Shown here: positions 29,799-37,800 of the stretch, one piece after another | Position numbering within the stretch: the first letter of the stretch is position 1 | Layout: the number at the start of each line of letters is the position of its first letter | Source of the DNA: an uncultured Alistipes sp. | Lineage (GTDB): Bacteria > Bacteroidota > Bacteroidia > Bacteroidales > Rikenellaceae | NCBI GenBank assembly: GCA_947623305.1 | Contig: CANQGQ010000005.1 | Coordinates: 62,001 to 126,000 of the forward strand | Length of the DNA stretch: 64,000 nt | Reading direction: 5' to 3' | Position numbers and translations under genes: made by a program | Notes under the pieces: generated by a model | The model's database searches: none | Told to the model about the DNA's origin: nothing | What the model saw: the letters and a program-made list of their open reading frames with translations, nothing else

Positions 29799-30359
29799 AT
29801 GCGAGTTTATCGGGGATTCGATGCGCTGCCGCTTTTCCGGCATCCGGCTGTTACGATCGGTTCGTTCGACGGCGTGCATCGGGGCCATCGGGCCTTGGTC
29901 GAGCGATTGGTTGCCGAGGCGCGGCAGCTCGGGGGCGAAAGTCTCGTATTGACGTTCGAACCGCATCCCCGCATAACGCTCGGACGGGCCGAAGGGTTGC
30001 AGTTGTTGACGACGCTCGACGAAAAAGCCGCTTTGTTGGCGGCATTGGGGGTCGATGCGTTGATCGTAATTCCGTTCGACCGGACGTTCAGCGCGTTGTC
30101 GGGAGCGGATTTCGTCGAACGGATCTTGCTCGGAAAATTGGGAGCTGAAACGCTTGTCGCGGGCTTCAATCACCGTTTCGGACACGATCGTTGCGACTGC
30201 GAATCGGCTGTCGCTGGCCGGATGAAGATCGTGCGAGTCGCAGCCTGCGAGGTGAATGGACAGCGCGTCAGTTCGACACTTATCCGCAAGCTGCTGGCCA
30301 CCGGCAACCGAATCGAAGCGGAACGCCTGGCTGGCCATCCGCTGAATTTGAATGAATGA
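29799..30359 (+). CDS. FAD synthetase domain protein (RibF without flavokinase domain)
   Basis: A 186-residue protein matching only the N-terminal nucleotidyltransferase half of RibF: TIGSFDGVHRGHRALVERL (HxGH class motif) at about 21-39, EPHPRITLG, FVERILLGKLGAETLVAGFNHRFG, and the ISSTxIR-type signature as VSSTLIRKLL near 160. The riboflavin kinase domain (about 120 further residues in bifunctional RibF) is absent and no remnant follows. It would adenylate FMN to FAD, or a related substrate, and a separate flavokinase would be required. Confidence 0.82.
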   Translation: MRVYRGFDALPLFRHPAVTIGSFDGVHRGHRALVERLVAEARQLGGESLVLTFEPHPRITLGRAEGLQLLTTLDEKAALLAALGVDALIVIPFDRTFSALSGADFVERILLGKLGAETLVAGFNHRFGHDRCDCESAVAGRMKIVRVAACEVNGQRVSSTLIRKLLATGNRIEAERLAGHPLNLNE

Positions 30360-30405
30360 GTCGATTTTCTTCGGAAGGTCGAGCGAACCGATCGAACAAA
30401 ACGCT

Positions 30406-30819
30406 ATGATTTCCTACGATTGCAAAATACGGGTTTGGTACAAGCATACCGACCAGATGGGCATCTGCCATCATTCGAATTACATCTGCTATTACGAGGC
30501 GGCCCGCAGCGAATTGATGCGCTGGCTCGGGCTTTCGTTCTCCGAGGTCGAACGGCGCGGAATCATGATGCCGATTTTGGAAGTTCAGTCGAAATATCTG
30601 CGACCGGCGTATTACGACGAGTTGTTGACTGTGCGCATTCGGTTGAAGGAGCGGCCGACGGCCCGCATCAATTTCTATTATGAAATTTACAACGAACAAG
30701 GGCAGTTGCTCAATACCGGCATGACCCAGTTGGGATTCATCCATAGCGACACCCGCCGTCCGTGCCGATGTCCGGATTGGTTCGCGGCGCTGCTCGATGG
30801 TCATTGGGTGGAAGAATAA
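30406..30819 (+). CDS. Acyl-CoA thioesterase, hotdog fold (YbgC-like)
   Basis: A 137-residue single-domain 4-hydroxybenzoyl-CoA-thioesterase-type protein: KHTDQMGICHHSNYICYYEAAR near the N-terminus is the catalytic segment of YbgC/FcbC relatives, followed by the hotdog helix and strands (ILEVQSKYLRPAYYDELLTV). The substrate could be short- or medium-chain acyl-CoA or acyl-ACP. I prefer ATG 30406 because the family starts just before this motif; an ATG at 30352 overlapping the previous gene is possible. It ends before a bidirectional terminator shared with htpG. Confidence 0.86.
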   Translation: MISYDCKIRVWYKHTDQMGICHHSNYICYYEAARSELMRWLGLSFSEVERRGIMMPILEVQSKYLRPAYYDELLTVRIRLKERPTARINFYYEIYNEQGQLLNTGMTQLGFIHSDTRRPCRCPDWFAALLDGHWVEE

Positions 30820-30823
30820 AACA

Positions 30824-30862
30824 AGGGTGCCTGCTCGGAAAAGGCCGAACAGGCGCCCTTTG
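30824..30862. terminator. Bidirectional terminator between thioesterase gene and htpG
   Basis: A 10-bp stem (30824-30833 with 30850-30859, one G-T pair) is extended by a TCGG/CCGA inner helix. It lies between the two convergent stop codons. Confidence 0.75.
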
Positions 30863-30877
30863 CATTTGTTTCTGCGT

Positions 30878-32938
30878 CTATTTTTCGATCAGCGAAATCG
30901 AACGCTGGATGAAGTCCGTCAGATTCTTGCCCTTCAGCATGCCGTTCGTCAGCAAGGCCAAGTCGATGATCTGTTTGACCAGCTTGTTCTCGGAGCCGAT
31001 CTGCGTCAGCCGTTGATTCCGTTCGTCGCGTAAGGTAACCACCTTCTTCGACAACTCCTCGCGGGTCGATTTCTCCTCGGGCGTGAAATCCGCCTCTTTT
31101 TTGTCTTTGACGACCTCCTCGAACCGTTTCTCCTCGGCGACTGCCGCGTCGATCTTTTTGGTGATTGATTTCAATTTGTCGCCGTACGCATTCTCAGCAT
31201 CAGCCAGAATATGGGCGACGATGGGGTGGTTGCCGTTCACCGCAATGGTGAAATGTTCGGGCATCTGTCCGTAGAACTGGCTCATGCCGCCTCCGCCCAT
31301 GGCTGCCATCTCTTTCATGCGTCGCATGAATTCGTTTTGTGTGATGACGACCGGCGCTTCGTCGGGTTCCATCGCCTCGAACGAGATGTTGTATTGGATT
31401 TTCTCGTCCTTCGGCATCTGGCTTTCGAATACCGGCCGCAGAATCTCCTGCTGCGCTTCGGTCAGCGACATTTTGACATTCTCCTCTTTCTGGATCAGTT
31501 TTTCGATGACGTCGCTGTCCACGCGCACGAAGCGGCTTCCTTGGTTCTTCGATTCGTACCAGTTGACGTAATGGCTGTCCAACTGCCCGTTCATGACCAA
31601 CACGTCGTAACCCTTGGCCTTGGCCGCCTCGACGAACGTATGTTTCTCGACGGGATCATCGACATAGAGGAATACGGTCGTTTTGTTCTTGTCCGTCTGG
31701 GTCTCCTTGACCTTTTCGAGATACTCCTTCGCGGTGAAGTATTTGTTTTCGATGTTCTTCCACAGCATGAAGTTTTCGGCCTTTTCGGCGAACTTTTCGT
31801 CGGTCAGAATACCGTACTGGATGAAGATTTTCAGATCGTCCCACTTCGCCTCGTAGTCGGTGCGCATCGTCGAGAAGAGCTCTTGCAGACGGTCGGCGAC
31901 CTTGCGGGTGATGTAGCTCGAAATTTTCTTGACATTGGCATCGCTTTGCAGATAGCTGCGCGATACGTTCAGCGGAATATCGGGCGAGTCGATGACCCCG
32001 TGCAGCAGCGTCAAATATTCCGGAACGATTCCTTCGACCTGGTCGGTTACATAGACCTGGTTGGAATAGAGCTGGATTTTATTCTTCTGAATCTCGAAAT
32101 TGTTGTGGATTTTCGGGAAATAGAGGATACCGGTCAGATGGAACGGGTAGTCGATGTTCAGATGGATGTAGAACAGCGGTTCGTCGCTCATCGGGTAGAG
32201 TTCGCGGTAGAACTCCTTGTATTGTTCCTCGGTAATGTCGGCCGGTTTGCGCGTCCAGAGCGGATCGACGTCGTTGATGACGTTGTCTTTCTCCGTATCG
32301 ACGTATTTGCCGTCCTTCCACTCTTTCACCTTGCCGAATACGATGGGAATCGGCAGGAATCGGCAATATTTGCGCAATAAATCCTGTACTTTTTCGCTTT
32401 CGGCGTACTCCGAGGTATCTTCGGAAAGATGCAGCACGATGGTCGTGCCTCGGTCATGCGCTTCGTCGGTCTCCTCCATTTCGAATTCCGGCGTGCCCGT
32501 GCAGCTCCAATGCACGGTTTTGGCCCCCTCCTTGTACGATCGGGTGATGATCTCCACTTTGTCCGAAACCATGAACGACGAGTAGAAACCCAGACCGAAG
32601 TGGCCGATGATCGCTTGGTTCTTGTATTTCTCCATGAACTCCTCGGCGCCCGAGAAGGCGATTTGATTGATATAACGATCGACCTCGTCGGCGGTCATGC
32701 CGATTCCTCGGTCGGTTACGGTCAGCGTCTTTTTCTCCTTGTCGACGGCGACGTGGATCGACAGGTCGCCGAGTTCGCCTTTCACTTCGCCGATCGACGA
32801 AAAGGTCTTCAACTTTTGGGTCGCATCTACAGCATTGGAAATCAGCTCGCGCAGGAAGATTTCGTGATCCGAATAGAGGAATTTCTTAATCACGGGGAAA
32901 ATGTTCTCCGTCGTAACTCCGATTTTTCCGTTTTTCAT
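30878..32938 (-). CDS. htpG: Molecular chaperone Hsp90
   Basis: A 686-residue HtpG. The GHKL ATPase domain contains LRELISNAVDATQKL (Asn/Asp ATP site), VTDRGIGMTADEV and IGHFGLGFYSSFMV; the middle domain includes NVSRSYLQSDANVKKIS with the catalytic arginine; the C-terminal dimerisation domain carries a Gly/Met-rich insert (MAAMGGGGMSQF) and a charged helix. The MKNGKIGVTTENIFP start at 32938 matches the family; the frame runs 48 codons further upstream through the promoter. Upstream elements suggest sigma-54-type heat-shock control. Confidence 0.96.
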   Translation of the reverse strand: MKNGKIGVTTENIFPVIKKFLYSDHEIFLRELISNAVDATQKLKTFSSIGEVKGELGDLSIHVAVDKEKKTLTVTDRGIGMTADEVDRYINQIAFSGAEEFMEKYKNQAIIGHFGLGFYSSFMVSDKVEIITRSYKEGAKTVHWSCTGTPEFEMEETDEAHDRGTTIVLHLSEDTSEYAESEKVQDLLRKYCRFLPIPIVFGKVKEWKDGKYVDTEKDNVINDVDPLWTRKPADITEEQYKEFYRELYPMSDEPLFYIHLNIDYPFHLTGILYFPKIHNNFEIQKNKIQLYSNQVYVTDQVEGIVPEYLTLLHGVIDSPDIPLNVSRSYLQSDANVKKISSYITRKVADRLQELFSTMRTDYEAKWDDLKIFIQYGILTDEKFAEKAENFMLWKNIENKYFTAKEYLEKVKETQTDKNKTTVFLYVDDPVEKHTFVEAAKAKGYDVLVMNGQLDSHYVNWYESKNQGSRFVRVDSDVIEKLIQKEENVKMSLTEAQQEILRPVFESQMPKDEKIQYNISFEAMEPDEAPVVITQNEFMRRMKEMAAMGGGGMSQFYGQMPEHFTIAVNGNHPIVAHILADAENAYGDKLKSITKKIDAAVAEEKRFEEVVKDKKEADFTPEEKSTREELSKKVVTLRDERNQRLTQIGSENKLVKQIIDLALLTNGMLKGKNLTDFIQRSISLIEK

Positions 32939-32982
32939 GGTTGTGTCAGTGGTTTTTGAATTTTTTGTTTGCTTCGCGATGC

Positions 32983-32998
32983 AACAAAGGGTGTGCCA
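32983..32998 (-). promoter_or_regulatory. Sigma-54-like -24/-12 promoter of htpG
   Basis: The minus strand reads TGGCACACCCTTTGTT. This keeps the -24 TGGCAC and -12 TTG parts of the sigma-54 consensus at the right spacing (last GC is GT). It would start transcription near 32972, giving a leader of about 34 bases. No TAnnTTTG box is present for htpG. Confidence 0.6.
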
Positions 32999-33009
32999 GC
33001 ACCCTTTTT

Positions 33010-33038
33010 CTGCCATTTTGGCAGTCGCAGACTGACAG
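33010..33038. promoter_or_regulatory. Tandem palindromic upstream sites for htpG
   Basis: A perfect palindrome CTGCCA-TTT-TGGCAG (33010-33024) is followed by a degenerate second copy (33024-33038, ending TGACAG). Their centres are 14 bases apart and 45-60 bases upstream of the predicted htpG start, a normal place for an activator bound to sigma-54 polymerase. Confidence 0.5.
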
Positions 33039-33046
33039 AATGATTT

Positions 33047-33077
33047 TTTGATTTTATTTGAATCTTTTCTATCTTTG
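33047..33077 (+). promoter_or_regulatory. Promoter of the small membrane protein gene
   Basis: TTTG (33047-33050), a 19-base spacer, then TATCTTTG (33070-33077): a full match to the Bacteroidetes -33/-7 consensus. The leader is about 41 bases. Confidence 0.75.
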
Positions 33078-33124
33078 TACAAGAATGACTCCCGATTTAG
33101 GTTTTACATAATTAACCCGGCAAA

Positions 33125-33469
33125 ATGAAACTGAAAATCGAGTTTGCGAACAAATGGGGCTTGGGGCTTCTTTTCCCGAAAGCCGATCCGTTTATGATGA
33201 CCTTGCGCTATCGGCTTTTTCGCGAGGCTACGACCGCCGCTTTGATTATCGGATGTTTGGGCTGCGTTTTCGGCGATATTTCCGGGCTTGCACCTGCATT
33301 CGTTTCCGCATGTCGCTGGATGACAGTCGGCTGTGCGGCAATCGCCCTAATCGCCGTAGGTTTCGATATGTTGGGAGAATTTCGGACACGTAAATTTAAC
33401 CTCGTTTCTATTTTGGCAATCGCGATCTTGCTTGCTTATGCCGGATTGATTCTTTTCTTTCCGTGGTAA
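33125..33469 (+). CDS. Small three-helix membrane protein of unknown function
   Basis: A 114-residue protein that I do not recognise. It starts with an amphipathic, charged segment (MKLKIEFANKWGLG...) followed by three hydrophobic helices at about 36-60, 62-82 and 92-112, ending LILFFPW. A basic loop (GEFRTRKFN) lies before the last helix. It has its own consensus promoter and strong terminator, so it is an independent transcription unit between htpG and an aldose epimerase gene. No catalytic motif is visible. It lies divergent from htpG, sharing a 186-base intergenic region. Confidence 0.7.
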   Translation: MKLKIEFANKWGLGLLFPKADPFMMTLRYRLFREATTAALIIGCLGCVFGDISGLAPAFVSACRWMTVGCAAIALIAVGFDMLGEFRTRKFNLVSILAIAILLAYAGLILFFPW

Positions 33470-33501
33470 TGGGAGAGCGCAGAAAGCAGTTAATTTGAAA
33501 A

Positions 33502-33534
33502 GAGCGGGCCGGTCATTGACCGGCCCGCTCTTTT
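33502..33534. terminator. Bidirectional terminator after the small membrane protein gene
   Basis: A 14-bp perfect GC-rich stem (33502-33515 with 33517-33530) is followed by TTTT on the right and preceded by an A-rich run on the left, between convergent genes. Confidence 0.85.
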
Positions 33535-33552
33535 CGATACGTTTGCAAAATG

Positions 33553-34545
33553 TTACTTTGCATATAAATAAAACTTCATCGAGAACGTGTCTCCCGGGGC
33601 GATGCTGCGGAAACCGGCCGCTTCGGGATCGGCGGCATTGGGCGCATTGGTCGTCCACGACTGGGGTTCGGGACAACAGTAAGGCACGTGCCCGCCATTG
33701 TTCCAGATCGTCCAGTAGGTCGTGCGGTCGTCCACTTCGTAGAACGTGCGGACACCCGTACGCTTGTTTTCGACCAACGCACCGCGATAGGGTTTGCCGT
33801 CCACGTCGATTTCCCGCAAGGTGAACCCCGCTTCGATCGGCTCGCAATCCGTAACCTGCAATCCTTCCTCACGCAATTTCGAAAATTGTTCCGTAAGGGG
33901 CAGTTTTCGGCCCGTCGGGAGGTTGCGGCCATCGAGTTCGACCTGCTCGCCGACAGCGACGCGCATTACGTAATCGCTCGCCTCGCCGCCTGCGAACGGA
34001 ATGCACAGCGGCGTGTGGAATCCCACGCCGACCGGCATGCGTTGTTCGCTGCGGTTGGTGAACGTAACTTCCTGTTCCAATCCTTTCGCGCTCAATTTGT
34101 AAATGACCTTGCATTTGAAGGCGTGCGGAAAGTGGCAGAAAATGGCATCGTTTCCGGCATTGGAATAATAACGGCATTCGATCAGCACTTCGTCCTCGGT
34201 CTCGCGCGCTTTCGAAACGACGAACGGCAGGCCTTTGATGATTCCGTGGTGATAGTTGTGCTCCTTTTCGATGGTGATAGGGTATTGATAGGTGCGTCCT
34301 TCGAATACATACCGGCCGTCCGCGATCCGGTTGGGCGGAAAGAGCAGCGGCAGTCCGAATATCTGCGGACGGCTTTTGAAGGTTTCGATTTCATCGGCCG
34401 CCGGCGTGCGGAGAATCTCGGCGCCCAACCGCGTATTCGCCAATCGCACGAGGTTGGCCCCCACCGACGGAATGAGCAAAGCCGTATAGTCGCCCTTGGC
34501 GAATTCGACGGCCTGCAAGCCGTTCCAATCTATGCAATGCAACAT
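33553..34545 (-). CDS. Aldose 1-epimerase family protein
   Basis: A 330-residue galactose-mutarotase-like beta-sandwich protein: YTALLIPSVGANLVRL at the start, FGLPLLFPPNRIADGRYVFEGRTYQ (substrate arginine region), NYHHGIIKGLPF (His), VGVGFHTPLCIPF (His) and an acidic AGFTLREIDVDG stretch. It would interconvert alpha and beta anomers of a hexose, or hexose-6-phosphate if it belongs to the YeaD-like group. It starts one base after the trxA stop codon and so is probably translated from the dnaE-trxA transcript. Confidence 0.85.
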   Translation of the reverse strand: MLHCIDWNGLQAVEFAKGDYTALLIPSVGANLVRLANTRLGAEILRTPAADEIETFKSRPQIFGLPLLFPPNRIADGRYVFEGRTYQYPITIEKEHNYHHGIIKGLPFVVSKARETEDEVLIECRYYSNAGNDAIFCHFPHAFKCKVIYKLSAKGLEQEVTFTNRSEQRMPVGVGFHTPLCIPFAGGEASDYVMRVAVGEQVELDGRNLPTGRKLPLTEQFSKLREEGLQVTDCEPIEAGFTLREIDVDGKPYRGALVENKRTGVRTFYEVDDRTTYWTIWNNGGHVPYCCPEPQSWTTNAPNAADPEAAGFRSIAPGDTFSMKFYLYAK

Positions 34546-34546
34546 C

Positions 34547-34861
34547 TTACAGCAATTTTTCGATTTTCTCTTTCAACGCATCTTTCGAGCAGGCACCGAC
34601 CTGTTTATCGACCAATTCGCCGTTTTTCAGGAAAAGGAGGGTCGGAATGTTGCGCACACCGTATTTTACGGCGATGTCGTCGTTCTCCTGAACATCGCAC
34701 TTGCCGATGACGACCTTGTCGCCGTATTCGGTGGCCAATTCGTCGACGATCGGCGCTATCATGCGGCAGGGGCCGCACCACTCGGCCCAGAAGTCGATGA
34801 CGACAGGTTTGCCGGAGGCCAATACCTCCTCGAGATTCGCTTGGTTGATTGTTAATGCCAT
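34547..34861 (-). CDS. trxA: Thioredoxin
   Basis: A 104-residue thioredoxin with the WAEWCGPCR active site at about 27-35, the cis-proline segment RNIPTLLFLKNGE, and a C-terminal helix (CSKDALKEKIEKLL). No signal peptide, so it is the cytoplasmic dithiol reductant for ribonucleotide reductase, peroxiredoxins and others. It lies 19 bases downstream of dnaE and one base upstream of the epimerase start. Another cysteine in GACSKD near the C-terminus is outside the active site. Confidence 0.96.
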   Translation of the reverse strand: MALTINQANLEEVLASGKPVVIDFWAEWCGPCRMIAPIVDELATEYGDKVVIGKCDVQENDDIAVKYGVRNIPTLLFLKNGELVDKQVGACSKDALKEKIEKLL

Positions 34862-34880
34862 AATAATACGTTTTTTTGAT

Positions 34881-37800
34881 TTATGCTATCGAGTATTCGA
34901 TTTCGTTTTCATCCAGGTAGTCTACCAGCGACTTGTCCAGACTGACTTTGTGGGTTTTCGAGAACAGATTGACCGTTACATGGTTTTCGCGGTCGTAGAG
35001 ATTCACCCGCAACAGGGTCAAACCTTTCGATTCGCGCACCTTTTTCGAGAAGTCGCGGATGAACGTCTCGGTTACCTCCTCTACGGGCAGTTGGATGGAA
35101 ATGTTCCTGATCATCGTATCGCGCAATTCGGCGAGTTGCATCATCGAAATGATCTTGAATTCCAACTCTCGATCGTTGTAGGGACGGGGCTGTACCTTGC
35201 CGCGGATGAACAGGAAGTAGTCCTGGAACATGAATTTGCGGAAATTCTCATAGTCCTTGCCGAAGAGCACGAACTCGTGCGAACCGTTGTAATCTTCCAA
35301 CGTGAACTTGCCCCACGGCTTGCCGGTCTTGGTCGTGAGGTTCCGGACATCGACGACCATGCCCGCCACCGCGATCTCCTGACCGCGCAGCGGTTCGAGA
35401 TTCGCCAGATCGGTCAGCTGCGTTTTGCACATGTGGTCGATGATGACCTTGAATTCGTCCAACGGATGGGCCGACAAGTAGAGACCGATCATTTCGCGCT
35501 CTTTGTTCAGCGTCTCCAATTGCTTCCAGTCGTTGCAGGCGGGCATGACCGGACGTTGGATGTCGATTTGTCCGCCACCGCCGAACAGACTTTGCTGGGC
35601 ATTGTTCTTTTCCGACTGGAACCGTTGTCCGTATCGGGTCAGCGCCTCGATGAAAGTCGGGCTGCCCGGATCCCGCAAATCCGAACCGAAGAATTTGCAA
35701 CGATGGAACTCCGTGATGCTGTCGAACGCACCGGCATAAGCCAGATTTTCGAGGCATTTGCGGTTGACGACCGCATAGTTGATGCGTTCCATGAAGTCGT
35801 AGATGTCCTTGAAACGTCCGTTCGTTTCGCGTTCTTCGACGATGCTGTCGACCGCGGCTTCACCGACCCCCTTCACGGCCGCCAGCCCGAAACGCACATC
35901 GCCTTTTGCGTTCGAAGAGAACGTGCGGCGCGACTCGTTGATGTCGGGGCCCAACACGGGGATGCCCATGCGCTTGCACTCGTTCATGTAGTCGGTCAGC
36001 TGCTTGATATTCGTCAGGTTTCGGCTCAATACGGCCGCCATGTACTCCGACGGATAGTTGGCTTTCAGATAGGCCGTCTGATAGGCGACCCATGAATAAC
36101 AGGTCGCATGCGATTTGTTGAACGCATAGGAGGCGAATTTCTCCCAGTCCGACCAGATTTTTTCCAAAATCTTCGGATCGTGCCCGTTTTGCTGTCCGCC
36201 GCGAATGAATTTCGGTTTCAGTGCATCCAGCTTGGATTTCAGCTTTTTGCCCATCGCCTTGCGCAATGTGTCCGATTCGCCGCGGGTGAAGTTGGCCAAC
36301 AGACGCGACAACAGCATGACCTGCTCCTGGTAGACCGTTACGCCATAAGTATCTTTCAGATACTTCTCCATGATCGGAATGTCGTAGACGATGGGGCTTC
36401 GGCCGTGTTTGCGGGCGATGAAATCGGGGATGTACTCCATCGGGCCGGGCCGATAGAGCGCATTCATGGCGATGAGGTCCTCGAAAGTCGAAGGTTGCAA
36501 TTCGCGCAGGTATTTCTGCATGCCGGCGGACTCGAACTGGAACGTTCCGGAGGTGCGTCCTTCACCGTAGAGCTTGTAGGTCGCCGGATCGTTGATGATG
36601 CTGAAATCGTCGATGTCGATCTTTTTGCCCTTGGTCTGCCGGATGTTTTCTACAGCCTCCTTGATGATCGAGAGGGTTTTCAGTCCCAGGAAGTCCATCT
36701 TGATCAGACCGGTATCTTCGATGACCGAACCTTCGTATTGCGTAACGAGCATCTTTTCGCCCGTCTCCTTGTCGTCGGCCGTCGCGACGGGCACCCAATC
36801 GGTGATGTCGTCACGGCAGATGATCGTGCCGCAGGCATGCACGCCCGTGTTGCGCACATTGCCTTCCAGCATCTTCGCATAACGGATCGTGTCGTGCATC
36901 AGCGGGTCGGTCGATTCTTCGGCTGCCTTCAAATCCGGCACGCTGTCGATGGCGCCTTGCAGGTTGGTACGATCCGGAACCAGCTTGCAGAGCCGATCCG
37001 ATTCCGAGAGGGGCAGCTTTTGCACGCGGGCCACATCCTTGATGGCCAACTTGGCGGCCATCGTGCCATAGGTGATGATGTGGGCGACCTTCTCTTTCCC
37101 GTACTTTTGCGTTACCCAGTTGAGCACGCGGCCGCGGCCGTCATCGTCGAAATCGACGTCGATATCGGGCAGCGAAATACGGTCGGGATTAAGAAAACGC
37201 TCGAACAGCAGGTCGTAGGCGATCGGGTCGATCTGGGTGATTCCTAAACAATAGGCGACGGCGGAACCCGCCGCAGAGCCACGGCCCGGGCCGACGGAGA
37301 CATCCAACTCCTCGCGGGCTGCCCGAATGAAATCCTGCACGATGAGGAAGTAGCCTGGGAACCCCATCGTCTTCATTACGTGCAACTCGAATCGAATCCG
37401 CTCGCGCTGTTCGTCGGTCAGTTGTTCTCCGTAACGGCGTTTCGCACCGTCCATCGTCAGCTTTTCGAGGTAGTCCGCCTCGAACTTGATGCGGTAGAGT
37501 TTGTCGTATCCGCCTAATTTTTCGATCTTTTTGCGGCCCTCCTCCTCGCTCATGATGACGTTGCCGTTTTCGTCGCGCGTAAATTCATCGAACAGCTGCT
37601 GCTCGGTGTAGCGCTGGCGATACGCCTCCTCCGTTCCGAACGAAGCTGGAATCTCGAACGTGGGCATGATGGGCGCATGGTCGATCGAGTAGAATTCCAC
37701 CTGATTGCAGATGTCCACGGTCGTAGCCATCGCTTCCGGATCGCTTTCGCCGAAAATCGTCGCCATCTCCTCCGTGGTTTTCAGCCACTCCTGCTTGGAG

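Noticed and set aside
32939..33082. N-terminal extension of HtpG by 48 residues
   Set aside because: The extension has no family support and covers the promoter and upstream palindrome.
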